64,000 nucleotides of DNA from Pseudogymnoascus destructans (taxonomy: Eukaryota; Ascomycota; Leotiomycetes; Thelebolales; Thelebolaceae): assembly GCF_001641265.1 (NCBI RefSeq), contig NW_020167554.1, forward strand, positions 1-64,000, in the 5' to 3' direction. The translations under genes were made by a program, and so were the position numbers. Under the pieces are notes generated by a model. It saw only the letters and a program-made list of their open reading frames with translations. It ran no database searches and had not been told where the DNA came from. Below, one piece after another: positions 31,424 through 42,391 of this stretch (position 1 is its first letter; the number at the start of each line of letters is the position of its first letter).

Positions 31424-34400
31424 CTAGCCCCTTGTCCGGATCGGTTGCGGGGCGGCTTCGTGGTACGCTTGTAGGACGTCTGGCGCGTTAGCTAGGTTGT
31501 CGGGGGGTTCCCACGTGTCCTCCGCGGGGGAATACCCCTTCCATCGGACGAGGTATCGGCGCCCCTTAGGGGTCTCCTTGTGTGCCTGAATGGACTGTAC
31601 TTCCCATTCATCTTGGTCCTGGGTTTGAGTTGCCTCAGGCGGTACGGTGCCGGTTCGGGCGTGGTACAGTTCTAGCAGGGACACGTGGAACACGTCGTGG
31701 ATTCGGTACCCCTTTGGGAGCGTGAGGCGATACGACTGCCCGTGCGATCCGATGGCTTCTGTGACCCTAAACGGGCCTAGATACTTGTCGGAGAGCTTCC
31801 GATTAGGGCGGAGTTGGCGGATGTTTTTCGCCGCGAGCATCACCTGGTCACCGACCCGGAACCGCATCGGCGTGTGTTTCCGGTCGTAGTGCTTTTTGTG
31901 GGCCTCTGTGGCTCGAGGAAGGGTGGCCTCTAGTTCCTCTCGTTCCCGTTGGAGTTCTTCCACCTGGGACGCCGCCGTGCTGGCACCGTCGGCCGGCTCT
32001 GCCGCGGTGACCTCGATGGCGGGGTGGTAGCCGTATAGTAGGTAGAACGGGGTGTGTCCCGTTGACTCGTGCACCGAGTTGTTGTAGGAGAACTCGGCGA
32101 GCGCTAGTTTGCTAGCCCAGTTACCCTGTGAGTAATCGCAGTAGCAGCGAAGGTACTGCTCTAGCGTCTGGTTCTGTCGCTCCATCTGGCCGTCGGTTTG
32201 TGGCCGGAAAGCAGTGCTCAGCCGCCTCCGTATTTGGAGGTAGAACATAAAGCTTCCCCAAAACGCACTCGTGAACTGGGGGCCCCGGTCGGAGGTGATT
32301 CCCGTCGGGGTCCCGTAGTCCTTGAAGATAGTGTTTGCGGAGACTTCTGCAAGTTCTGGGGCGTCAATGGTAGCATTGACGGGTATATAACGTGCCATCT
32401 TCGTGAGGCGATCCACGACGACGAGGATCGAGTCGTAGACTCGGCCTCGGAACCAGCTCGGTGGTAACCCCACTATAAAGTCCATCGTGATCTCCTGCCA
32501 GGGGGTGGTTGGGGGTTGGAAAGGCGCCAGCTCGCCGTATGGCGCATGCCTTTTAGTCTTCGTGCGTTGGCAGACGTCGCACGTCCGGAGGTGACTCTTC
32601 ACGTCCCTCCTCATCCCCACCCAGTAGTATTTCCGTTGTACCAGCTCCTGGGTGCAGGCGAAACTGAAGTGGCCGGCGTGAGGGTCGTCGTGGTGCGTGG
32701 CTAGTAGTTCCGCCCGCATCGGTGGCGAATCGGGGACGTATATGGCGCCCTTCCTTCGGAGTAAGCCGTCCTCCCCTGTCGTCCACAAGGCGGCCTCTCG
32801 GGGTCGCCGCGTCGAGTGCGGGGCTGCCACCCGTTGGGTGACGAAGTCATCCCGGGACTGCAGTTCTAGGAGAGCCTCTATTACCGTCGCCCCTGAGGGC
32901 GAGTAGGGTCTTTCTCCCGCGACGATGGTGTTCGTGTCCTGGCGCCGTAACGGCGCTGCCTCCGCGGTCGGACTAGGTTGTTCCAAGCTGACTGCTAGCT
33001 TCGCGCTTAGTTGGTTCGTTCCTCGTTGGCGGCCTACCGCGATTAGAGGTAGCGGCGAGTCCTCAGCCGTCTCGGGGCCGCTACATAGACGAAAGTGTAG
33101 GCCAGGTAAGTGTTGGTCGAGGGTAGGGTCATCGAGGGGCTGGTAGTTCGGTCTCCGCGATGGTCCGTCCACAGGGTTGGCCTTGCCGGGGCGGTATTCG
33201 ATGTAGAAATCGTAGCGGGCGAGCGACTCCGCCCAGTGTGCTTGCCGTCCGTTTATGCTCCTCTTGGTCATGAAGTATCGGAGGTTGTCGTGGTCAGTCC
33301 GTACCCGTACCGGCCTCGTGACGCCCCGGAGGTACTGGCCCCAGTGGTCCATAGCCAGGACGATGGCCAGGAGTTCCTTGTCGTGAGTGTCGTACCTGAG
33401 CTCCACAGGGGAGAACTTCCTGGAGAAGAAAGCGACTGGGTGCCACTTCGCCTCCGGTCCGGCCCCGAATAGCTGCGACAGGATACCCGACGCGGCGTAC
33501 CCCGAGGCGTCCGTTTCTACCTGCGTCAGCAGTTCGGGCTCGTAGTGTCGCAGCATCGGGGCGGTGGTGAACCGGGCCTTAATCGCGTCGAACGCTGTCA
33601 TGGCATCTAGCGTCATGTGGAACTTGCGCCCCTTTTCGACCCCAGTAGTCTTTAGGAGGTTAGTGATCAGGCCAGCTACCCTAGAGTAGCCCTCGATGAA
33701 GCGGCGGTAGAAGTTGGCGAACCCTAGGAACACCTGGACCTCCCTAACCGACCTCGGCGGCGGCCACTCGTTAATGGTGGCGACCCGGGCGGGGTCCATG
33801 GTGATGCCCTGGGGCCCTACCATGAAGCCGAGGAATTCCACGCTGTCCACGGTGAACACACACTTCTTGAGGTTGGCGTATAGCCGGTGGGTCCGTAGCC
33901 GGTTCAGGACCTCCTGTACCGCCCCCTCATGGTGCTCCGGGTTTTCGGAGAAGATCAGGATGTCGTCTAGGTAGACGACGCAGGTCACGTCCACTAGGCC
34001 TATGAGGGCCTGGTTTATGTACGCCTGGAAGGTCGCTGGTGCGTTCGATAGTCCAAACGGCATGACGAGGTATTCGAAGTGGCCGTACCGGGTCCGAAAC
34101 GCCGTCTTCCACTCGTCCCCCCCGCGAATATGAATTCGGTGATATGCGTCCTTGAGGTCTAGTTTGGTGAAGACCTTCGATCAGCGTAGCCGGTCGAGGG
34201 TCTCGCTGATGAGCGGTAGCGGGGTCCGGTTCCGAACCGTAACCGCGTTCAGCCCCCTATAATCCACACAGAGTCGTCGGCTCCCGTCTTTCTTTGGGAC
34301 GAACAGGATTGGGGCCCCCGCTGGGCTAATGGACCTTCGGATCCACCCCTTCTTGAGGCCCGAATTGAGATACTCTCATAGCGCCTCGAGCTCCGGTTCG

Positions 34401-34960
34401 CCAAGGGGGTATACCGGGCTCCAGGGGGGTTCCTTGCCCCCTTCCACCTCGATTTTATGCTCCATTGGGTGGTGCTCGGGCAATACCCCAGCCTTCGCTG
34501 CGTCGAAGACGTCAGCTAGCCAAGGGTACCCTAGGATGAGGTTCACATCTAACCCGTCGAAGGCGCAGGCTACGAACCAGTGGCGGGTCGTTAACGACCT
34601 CCCCGCCCCGTCCGTGGCACCGATGGGTAGGTGATGGACCCCATAGGTCCATACCTCCCTCCCCTCAAGGGTCGACAACCCCGTGTCGGCCCCTTCGCTA
34701 GACTCCCATCCGCACTCTACGACTAGAGACTGGCGGACACAGTTCTCCTCTGCCCCGCTGTCGATCAGGGCTCGCTCCGTTCGGGTGGGCCCATCCGCGG
34801 CAGTGACGTGGACCGCGATCACTAGCCGTCTCCACGTTGGTAGTGCCCCGCCTTGGTCCCGGGGGTTTAGGGCAGTGGATATCACCGCCGGGACTCGCCT
34901 TTTCCCATCAGGCTCAGGCAATCCGGGGAAATGTGCCCCTTTTTGCTGCAATTGTAGCAT
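31424..34960 (-). pseudogene. Gyp-E pol polyprotein (PR-RT-RH-IN-chromodomain), two internal stops
   Basis: The frame enters from the gag overlap at 34960. It shows protease ALIDSGAEENCV, reverse transcriptase with MPFGLSNAPATFQ and YLDDILIF (near 33950), RNase H (ETDASGYAASGILSQ, near 33510), integrase finger and core (MDFIVGLPP near 32480; TSDRGPQF near 32280), and a chromodomain (YLVRWKGYSPAEDTWEPP, near 31510-31560), ending at 31424. Two TGA codons interrupt it: 34376-34378, and 34181-34183 just before KVFTKLD. Both stand where CGA (Arg) is expected. The 879-codon downstream stretch is otherwise intact. Confidence 0.93.
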
Positions 34961-36261
34961 ATAGCCTCAGGGCAATGGGCCAGCCGGTGCTCCGCCGAGC
35001 CGCAGCCGTGGCACCCGTTGCCGCGGCGATCTCCCTTCGCGCCCGCTGGGGTGCGATTTGGGCTCGTAGCTGGGCCTCTCCTAGGGCCCTCAGGGCCCCA
35101 TTCCTCAGTCCCCGTAGGCCGCGACGGTCGCAGGGGCCCCGCCCTAACGTCCTCGCGGTCTCCCACCCTTGCCGGGGCGTCGGATCGCCTCCGGTTAGGC
35201 CTCCTATCAGTGAGGCGGTGCGTGTTCTCTATGCGGGTCGCTAGAGCTAGCATGCCTTGCCGCATACGGGGTATGTCGTCGCGGTGCAGGATCTCTCGCC
35301 GCACCTCCTCCCGCAGTTTTGCGTAGAGGGTGTTCTTCCGGAGCTCCTCGTCTTCGATCCGGAGCTCGAGCTCGAGAGTGTCGAGGTGGGCCGCGAAATC
35401 TTCCGCTGATTGGGTCTCGCCTTGCTTCGCCTCGTTGTACGACGTTATGGCGTCGAACGTGCAGTTCGAGGGGTCGATAATGGAATCCATTATCCACTCC
35501 TTGAATTCCGCCCAGGTGGTGTTCCCTAGCCCCTCGCGGCGCTCGTGGCGCTCCCACTTCGCTGCCGGCGTCGGTCCGAAGGCGAGGACGCAGTAGTCGA
35601 TCTTGTTCTGGTCCGTGGGGTACTGTGACCCCGCATCGATACGGAACCGGCGGTCTGCCCCAGCGGCGAAGACCTGCGCCTCCCGCAGGCTCTTCCCCTG
35701 GAAGGTTGATAGGTCGCGGAACTTCGGCGCTCTGTGGGGGCCTCGGGGGTGGCTCGCCGCCGACTCGCCGGCAACGCTCCCTATCTCGAGGGAAGCTCCC
35801 CCTTGGTCGTAGCCGTCGTGGCCGTTGCTTGCGCGCTGCTTCTGGTCCCGCGTCGGTGTCCACTCCTTCCGTAGTTCGCGCAGCTCCCGTTGGAGCGCGC
35901 GCTTTCGTTGCTCCTGGACCTCCAGTTGTGCGATCCGCGATTCCACAGCTGCTCGCTTCCGGGCCCGGGCAGCACGCACCTCGCGTTCTAGATGGTCGGC
36001 CTCGCGGCGGGCCTCGTCCACCCAGTCACCCCAGTCGGACGGGACCCTAGTTAGGGTGGAGAGTTCCGATCCGTCAGGGCTTCCATCCCGGTCGCCGTGG
36101 AGGTCCTCACTGGTGCTAAGTTGGCATTGGGCGTGCCCCTCGTTTTCTAACTGGCTCGACCCCGAGTGCGGCCCCGGTTCGTCGTCACCTCGGAGGGTTT
36201 GCGTAGCGTCCTGGTTTGGGGAGCGCGAACGCGTCGTGGCCCCTTCGAATGGTGCGCCCAT
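34882..36261 (-). CDS. Gyp-E gag with two CCHC zinc knuckles
   Basis: 459 codons without stops. An acidic, Ser-rich N-terminus is followed by a coiled coil (EADHLEREVRAARARKRAAV), a gag capsid core (TWAEFKEWIMDSIIDPSN, TQSAEDFAAHLDTLELEL), a basic Pro/Arg linker and two knuckles: CHGCGSAEHRLAHC and CYNCSKKGHISPDC. It overlaps pol by 79 nt in a different frame. Confidence 0.92.
   Translation of the reverse strand: MGAPFEGATTRSRSPNQDATQTLRGDDEPGPHSGSSQLENEGHAQCQLSTSEDLHGDRDGSPDGSELSTLTRVPSDWGDWVDEARREADHLEREVRAARARKRAAVESRIAQLEVQEQRKRALQRELRELRKEWTPTRDQKQRASNGHDGYDQGGASLEIGSVAGESAASHPRGPHRAPKFRDLSTFQGKSLREAQVFAAGADRRFRIDAGSQYPTDQNKIDYCVLAFGPTPAAKWERHERREGLGNTTWAEFKEWIMDSIIDPSNCTFDAITSYNEAKQGETQSAEDFAAHLDTLELELRIEDEELRKNTLYAKLREEVRREILHRDDIPRMRQGMLALATRIENTHRLTDRRPNRRRSDAPARVGDREDVRAGPLRPSRPTGTEEWGPEGPRRGPATSPNRTPAGAKGDRRGNGCHGCGSAEHRLAHCPEAICYNCSKKGHISPDCLSLMGKGESRR
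34900..34906 (-). promoter_or_regulatory. -1 ribosomal frameshift heptamer GGGAAAA in the Gyp-E gag/pol overlap
   Basis: In the gag frame the codons are ATG GGA AAA GGC, so the heptamer reads G GGA AAA, the canonical X-XXY-YYZ form. Slipping back by one gives GGG AAA AGG, exactly the pol frame (DGKRRVP). It lies just before the gag stop, within the 79-nt overlap. The downstream stimulatory structure was not worked out. Confidence 0.7.
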
Positions 36262-36328
36262 CGCAAAGTAGGGGCGTTGCCGTAACCGGGTCGTAGCGGG
36301 CTGCCTCTTAGAATGTAAGGGTTTAGAA

Positions 36329-36632
36329 TGTAAGGGTTTAGGTAGACAGCGTGCTAAGACCGTAGGTTCGAGTAGCCAGTATCGTATTCAACAAACTAAT
36401 CTCTGAGCCCTTCCTAGTAGGGGGCTCAGCTACTTTATCTACTCCCCCGGAGTCGGGCCCCCGCCGTCTCGGTTGCGAGTCGGAGCCACGACAACAGCCT
36501 AATAGCAGCCTAAGGCCCTAAGGCCCCCCTAGCAGCCTTAGGCCGCTAGAGGCACCGTAGCGGGACGTCTCCGACGCGGGACCGCAACCAGCTCCCCCTT
36601 CCTACTGACCTCCTCTTAACCTACCCGTGACA
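36329..36632 (-). repeat. Gyp-E 5' LTR
   Basis: About 304 bp ending TGTAAGG (left) and GTGACA (right). The left edge is duplicated (GAATGTAAGGGTTTA occurs twice, from 36311 and 36326), so the boundary could be 36314. It contains CTAAGG/CCTTAGG repeats near 36505-36550. No clear self-priming match to the adjacent sequence was found. Confidence 0.75.
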
Positions 36633-37522
36633 AGAGGCTGACCCTTAGGTCCCTTAAACGCTACAAAACCTAGCTAATGTAATTTTACAGTCTAAGTTTG
36701 TATAGAATAGAATTAGAATTCATTAAGGAAGCTCCCTAACAATGATTTTTTCAGCTGTAAAGCAGCTAGTAAAGGGTATAGACTGCCTTGCACACCAAAT
36801 GACCCTTATATAAGAGGAGGTCTATACCTTTTAAAAGGCTAACATAGCACTTTCAAAGCGTTAGAAATCCAAGCGTACACGTGTCTAAAATGGAGGGTCA
36901 CTTACTATAGAAGATGCTTAAAACCTAATTGCTAAAAAAGAGGATAAAGGGTTGAAACAACAGAAAAGGTCAAATGAGGAGGCTGGTCTGTCAACTTCGT
37001 GGCGCTATAGGAGGTGCAGCAAGACTAGGCATAATGTATGAACCTGTTAAGAGGCTGAAGAGATATTAGGAGAAGAGAGTTCAATTGATGTAGTTGATTT
37101 TAATGTGTTAGGGTGGGGTAATTAGGTTTGAGGTTGCGATGTAGTCGGAAAGTGTTTCATTTAGTAGGATGTTCCGTTTGGTAGTAAACCACGTTAATCT
37201 AATCATAATGCTTATATAATATTTGACTAGTCAAATAGTCATGATTATCATGATTATTTGTGCTAACCCTGTATAATAGTGTATTATCCCATCTTCATAC
37301 TGTACTGGGCGATTAAATTACCATGGTGGACTTTATTTACAGCTTCCAAATGGCAAGGCTGACGCGGTGGGTGGCGCGCAAGGCTGATAATAAACAAGCA
37401 ATATGATTGGCTAGTAGAACTACGATATCTTTGTTTCCAACAGAATCCAAATAATTACTTGGAGCTTCACGATACCATATACCACCATAAGTTGAAGGCA
37501 CAGCTGGGTTTTTGTTCGCATA
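36633..37522. other. A/T-rich intergenic stretch
   Basis: 890 bp between Gyp-E and the exosome gene. Strongly A/T-rich at 36660-36850 and 37150-37320, with short palindromes (ACTAGTCAAATAGTC, ATGATTATCATGATTAT near 37230-37260). No frame with coding character; probably old RIP-mutated repeat plus the RRP4 promoter in the last 200 bp. Confidence 0.45.
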
Positions 37523-38637
37523 ATGGCCATTACAATACTTGCCCCCGCTCCTCCGATCCAGGATGTAGACTACGATTCATCCTCAGACTCAGGGTCCGAC
37601 GGAGGAGCTGACCTCGATGGAGATCTAGATATGCGCCCCAAGAAGCGTGCCAGACGAGCTGGATCAACAAGCATAGTTACTCCCGGAGAAGTAGTCACAG
37701 ATGATCCCCAATGGATGAGGTATGGTCTTCTACTGCTAGACTTGAGGCACTTCTCAGCGGAGTGTCCACCCAAATCGCATAGTCCCTAACAGCTTACAGA
37801 GGTCACGGAACCTACGTCGAACCGGCCACCTCAGCCATCCTCGCCACCGTCGCTGGCACCATCCAAAAAACCAACAAGCTCCTCTCCGTGCGGCCTCTAC
37901 GGGCGCGCTACACCCCCGAAATTGGCGACCTAGTTGTCGGCCGCATCATCGATGTGCAATCCCGGCGCTGGCGCGTGGACATTGGCGCCCCGCTGCTCGC
38001 TGCGCTTCCGCTGTCGGCGATCAATCTCCCCGGTGGAATTCTGCGGAAAAGGACAGAGACGGATGAGCTCCAGATTAGGACGTTCCTATCGGAGGGGGAC
38101 CTGCTCGTGTGCGAGGTGCAGTCTTTGTTTCACGATGGGAGCGCGAGTTTACATACTAGAAGTTTGAAGTATGGAAAATTGAGGAATGGAGTCTTTGTGT
38201 CAGTTGCGGGGATGGGAGGGGGTGGAGGTGTAGTCAGGAGTAGGCGGCAGGTGTGGACTGTTGAGACGGCAAATGGAGGGGGCCCAGTGGATGTGATTCT
38301 TGGGGTGAATGGGTATATCTGGATATCAAAGCACATCAAAACAGCCGATGAAGACAAGGCAGAAGTGGGAATTACAAGGATTGAGGAGAGTACCAACAGT
38401 ACGGTGTACAGCAGTCAAAACGACGAGATTGCTGCAGAAACTAGGAGAGAGATTGCGAGGATTAGAGGAGTGGTGGCCAGTTTGGTGGAGGCAGGTATGA
38501 AGGTCGATGAGGAGATGTTGATGAAGGGATATGGAGCTGCAGTGGAGATTGAGAGAGAAGAGGAAGGGCCTGGGGGGGATTTCTTGGGGGGAGAGCATGG
38601 AAAGAGGTTAGTGAAGATGTTGCAGGGAACCTCATAG
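37523..38637 (+). CDS. RRP4: Exosome complex RNA-binding subunit RRP4
   Basis: Two exons, 37523-37719 and 37800-38637, give 344 aa. The N-terminal part has an acidic, disordered stretch (DSSSDSGSDGGADLDGDLD), a basic patch (RPKKRARR), then VTPGEVVTDDPQWMRGHGTY, the Rrp4 N-terminal signature. An S1 domain (RYTPEIGDLVVGRIIDVQSR, SLFHDGSASLHTRS) and a KH-type domain (VDVILGVNGYIWI, the G-x-N-G element) follow. Rrp4 forms part of the cap of the nine-subunit exosome ring and guides RNA into the 3'-5' degradation path in nucleus and cytoplasm. Length is close to the yeast protein. The frame is intact. Confidence 0.95.
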
Positions 38638-39231
38638 AAGGAAAATATATCAGACCTTGGGCAGTTTTCGAAGGCTTCCACTACTGTACTGCACATGACA
38701 TCGATGGGCAAGCATGGCGCAAGCTATGTTCGATTGGGGTACATATTGAAAAAAATGTTGTCATGTAACACTCCGGATATCCGTCTATATATTTTACAAC
38801 CCCCCCAGGCCGGTTTCTCATCATACAATTACAAATATCTTCACACCCTAACTCTCTCCCTTGCGCCATGACATCGATAGCAGCAGCCGTATTCAGGTCT
38901 TTATACGTCCACTAAACCCGAGCGTCCAGGTTCCATCGCGATGCCCATCGAAGCTTTTGTCAGGCGTTGTTCGTCTCGAACACATCCAATAGCGTAAAAG
39001 CTTGCGCGGACCTCGTCTCCGCGCCTTTATTGAAGAAAGTGCAAACTTGGCTGTCGAGCAATCTCGGTCAGCAACAGCTCTGATTACTGAGTAGGTAAAC
39101 CTTGGCAAACTGGCTGGTTGAGTTGAGTTTGTCCATCGGCCCGTCCTGAGCAGTTCGATAACTTCCAGCTTTTACCCGCAAAGTCTTGTATTCCCTTAAA
39201 TTGGCATTATCCTTAGCCATGTCCGAGTTGT
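38638..39231. other. Intergenic stretch between RRP4 and the DMAC1-like gene
   Basis: 594 bp. It holds the 3' ends of two convergent genes. Short frames on both strands (e.g. 38893-39108 minus) have no domain; I see no supported gene. Confidence 0.45.
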
Positions 39232-39543
39232 CTAGTTGACTAATCTCCAAAGCCCCATTCCGACAAGAGTAATCGCGATTCCGGTAATTCCAGTCTGCCT
39301 GCTCTTTAACCCAAACATGCTTCCACTCTTCGCAATTGCCTTCTGCTGCGCCAGTAGTTGTGCGTGGCCAGAGTAGTAACTGTAGATACCGAGTCCAGCA
39401 AATGCTGCAGCTCCAGTTACTCGACAGGGCGTACAGTCGTCGCGGAATTCCTCCTTGTCATTCGTCAGCACAGTTGTTAAGGGTTCCGGGCGCTCGAGGG
39501 AGGCGACAGGTGGGATAACTGGGCCGGATTTATTGAACATCGT
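39232..39543 (-). CDS. DUF4536 / DMAC1-like small mitochondrial membrane protein
   Basis: 103 codons from ATG 39543 (MFNKSGPVIPP); the same frame opens further upstream (ATG at 39621), but the longer N-terminus is low-complexity His/Gln and less likely. The protein has DDCTPCRVTGAAAFAGLGIY with a CxxC near the first of two membrane helices, then a short loop (KAIAKSGSMFGLKSRQTG) and a second helix (ITGIAITLVGMGLWRLV). This matches the fungal DUF4536 family, related to the distal membrane-arm assembly component 1 of respiratory complex I. Function in this fungus is inferred from the family. Confidence 0.75.
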   Translation of the reverse strand, partial: TMFNKSGPVIPPVASLERPEPLTTVLTNDKEEFRDDCTPCRVTGAAAFAGLGIYSYYSGHAQLLAQQKAIAKSGSMFGLKSRQTGITGIAITLVGMGLWRLVN

Positions 39544-39777
39544 GGCGCAATGTATCGAACTTGAGAGAGTGTAGAGCTGGTGAGGTTGGCGATGGTGGTG
39601 TTGATGCGATTCTTGAATGTCCATGGGCGTCAAAAATGGGATCGGCGCTATAGCTTGGGCGGGATGCGGCCGCGCCAGGAACCCCACGTCGGATATACTG
39701 TGGAGCTCCAAGTCAAGACATCATTATTCCACGCGCGCACGACCAAGAGTTCCTGGAAACCCTCCCAATCGCCAAGG

Positions 39778-41537
39778 ATGAGCGGTGTTATTGAGGCTCT
39801 CCATATCTTTGAAGATCACCAGTGAGTTGTTCATCCTCTGCTGGCTTCCAGCCTCCGTTTCCTCGCAGAACTGACTCTCATACAGCCGTCCCCTCCTCTC
39901 GCATACCTACACTGGTCGCCCACTCTCGCCCTCACAGTTGCTTCCTCTATATCTTGCACATCCCGAACCTCGACCATCACTAATATACCTACCAAATATA
40001 AACCCCCCCACGCTACTTTTCAATCTGTCACATGCGAACCTACTCTTCCTCCTCACAACCTCGTCCGAGATCGAACCTCTCCTCGCCCTCGAGTTTCTAC
40101 ACCGGGTCATAGACGTGTTTGAAGAATTTCTAGGGACGCCAGTATTGGCAAGCAAGTTAGAAAGCAGCTATGATATTGTTGCGCAGCTTCTCAACGAGAT
40201 GTGCGACACTGGCGTGGTGTCGACCACAGAGGGGAATGCGCTCCGGGATCTCGTGGAAGTAGAAGGTTGGATCGGCAAGTTCCTTGGTGGCATAAATCTT
40301 CCAGGGTAAAATTGGCCCTCAACTGTCATTATATGAGGAATATGCTAACTGGTTCTCCAGTAATGCGCCATTTTCTTCGAATACCCCGACTCAGATGCCA
40401 GGAATGTCCTCTCTCGGTCCTACCTCTACCCCAGCACTTCCCTGGCGGCGAGCAAACGTCAAACACACATCCAACGAACTCTACGTCGATATAGTGGAAA
40501 CTTTGTCTGTGATAATAGCGCCATCTGGGCGACCCCTTTCAGCCTTCGCCACAGGATCGATCGCATTTACTGCCAAGGTCTCTGGCGTGCCGGATGTCCT
40601 CTTGTCACTCTCTTCACCCTCTGGCAGGCACAATATCGATAGCACAATGGAACTGCCAGTCTTTCACCCGTGCGTAAGATTAGCACATTGGAGAAGCAAC
40701 CCAGGCGAACTGAGCTTCGTCCCCCCAGATGGGAGGTTTATCCTCGCGGGGTACGAAGTTAACCTCCTTCCTCTGCCTACGAGTTCCCTCACCAGCTCCT
40801 CAAGTAACACCAGCCTCAAACTCCCTGTCTCCATTGAAGTCAAGACATCCCTTGGACCGACTGGCTCGGAATTCGAAGTACGGCTGCTACTTTCTCCGCC
40901 ATCAGGGCCTGGTCAGAGCAACTCATCCGTCTCCTCATTGGGAGCAAGGTCCTCCCGCCTCGGCGGATCAACATCCGGTTCGGCCTTTGGCAGTGGCGGG
41001 AGCACACCGAAATCGAACTTGGAGGGTTTGACACTCACGGTGCCTATTCCAGCCGATGTACGGAATTTGAGCGAGATCAGGGCATCCAGGGGCGATACCA
41101 CGTATTCACCTGGTGCTAAGACATTGGGGTGGCATATCCCGATCAAGGAGGCTGGTGCAGGAACGGTCACCTTGCGTTGTTCTGTGATAGGAAATTTTGA
41201 CGACGACGACGAGGGAAGCAGTAATGCGTTTACATTTGAGCAATATGACGAAACGGAGGGGTACCAAGCTGCAGGTGCACCCTCGCTAAAGGCCGGCGAA
41301 GTGGAGGCCGAGAAAGCTAAAGAGAAGGATGATAAGGTAGTGGCGAGGAATAAGCTGCTTATGCCAACAAGTGCGAGGGTTAGTTTTGGGATTAAGGGGT
41401 GGTTGGCGAGCGGCCTGAAAGTCGATAGTCTGGTTATTGATTCAAGGAAGAGCAGGGGTTTAGGTGATGGAGTAAAGCCGTACAAAGGGGTTAAATATCT
41501 CTCCGTGAGCAGAGGTGGAGTTGAAGTCCGCTGTTAG
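39778..41537 (+). CDS. APM3: AP-3 adaptor complex, mu subunit
   Basis: Three exons, 39778-39821, 39886-40305 and 40361-41537, give 546 aa; introns are GTGAGT..CAG and GTAAAA..CAG. The N-terminal longin domain starts MSGVIEALHIFEDHHRPLLS and ends around LLNEMCDTGVVSTTEGNALR. The C-terminal mu homology domain begins NVKHTSNELYVDIVETLSVI and includes CVRLAHWRSNPGELSFVPPD and the terminal GVKYLSVSRGGVEVRC. The protein selects tyrosine-based signals in cargo going from Golgi/endosome to the vacuole. The insertion with GSGGSTPKSN and acidic linkers inside the domain is longer than in animals, which is usual in filamentous fungi. Confidence 0.9.
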
Positions 41538-42391
41538 ATTTGAGCGGGAAGGGCATACGACGGATAGCATGGCGTTGCTTGGAGTTAATGATTGATGCGG
41601 AGTCTGGATGAACGCATCATTTGGCGGCACTGATGTCATATATGGGCATTAGATGGATAGGACCAAAAGTTGAAAACTGGTTAAATACATGGGCTTTTAT
41701 ATCCACAGAAAATGGCAACTTTGGCGACGGTAAAACCTAATGCCTCACGATTCCCCGAGATGTATTTCCTGTATGGCGACACCTCTTACCACATAACGAT
41801 ATAGAATATCATCAGCTACATGACGGCACTAAGGCCAAAAGACTTTAGTCCTCCTGCTACAACACTGGTTATTTTGGAATTTATGTAATAAGTTCAAGTT
41901 CCCAGCCCAAATTCGTCTGCCGAGTTGGAAAGGCCTCGCTCGGATACTTGCCCCTTTGTCAATACAATCTGAAACTTCGACAGGGTTATTTTGTTTCTAC
42001 AACGGTTTGTGCTATCACGGATACAAGTAAAGAGCCGAAGGCTTTAATATGTAGATTTTGCATGGCCAAAAACAAATTGTAGATTCTTAAATTGCAGGCT
42101 CTAGAACAAATTTAGACCGCCCAAACCCGCCAACCTATAACACCAACCCAAGACCGTTAAATGAAACAAACTGCGGCGCACGCCAGAAGGTATATAAGCA
42201 AACTACGCTCGCGAGAGCGTAGAAGCCATGGTAAAAGGTTTAAAGTAGACCGAGAAAAGAAAGGCCGTCGTTTTGGCGCCGGCAAAGGCATATCATCATC
42301 GGTATGATTCGCATGTCGCGCGTGCTTGTCTCAACGTACATCGAAATCGTAAATAATCGTCGCCATCGTCCAGAATATTCCTCCTCTCTAA
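41538..42391. other. Intergenic stretch, no gene seen
   Basis: 854 bp between two convergent genes. A/T-rich, many stops in all frames; only a 61-codon frame at 42304-42489, which overlaps the next gene on the other strand. Confidence 0.5.

Larger units (their letters stand above)
29929..36632 (-). mobile_element. Gyp-E: Ty3/Gypsy chromovirus, left end missing
   Basis: On the minus strand: LTR (36329-36632), gag, pol in the -1 frame with chromodomain, then the 3' part of an antisense accessory gene at 29929-30293. The other LTR and the first exon of the accessory gene are absent; the Gyp-D LTR lies at the break. A solo LTR of the Gyp-D family (30686-31160) is inserted between the accessory gene and pol. 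G/C-rich codon use sets it apart from Gyp-B and Gyp-C. Confidence 0.88.

Noticed and set aside
31205..31474. 89-codon plus frame with Pro/Gly/Leu-rich text
   Set aside because: G/C-run sequence next to pol of Gyp-E; composition-driven openness only. I considered it as the accessory ORF of Gyp-E, but that gene ends at 30293 with proper splice sites.
35018..36271. Several long frames antisense or frame-shifted to Gyp-E gag
   Set aside because: High G+C opens all frames here; the gag frame alone has knuckles and capsid motifs.
36329..36632. Self-priming match for Gyp-E
   Set aside because: No segment of the LTR complementary to the adjacent sequence beyond about 6 nt was found with either LTR boundary.
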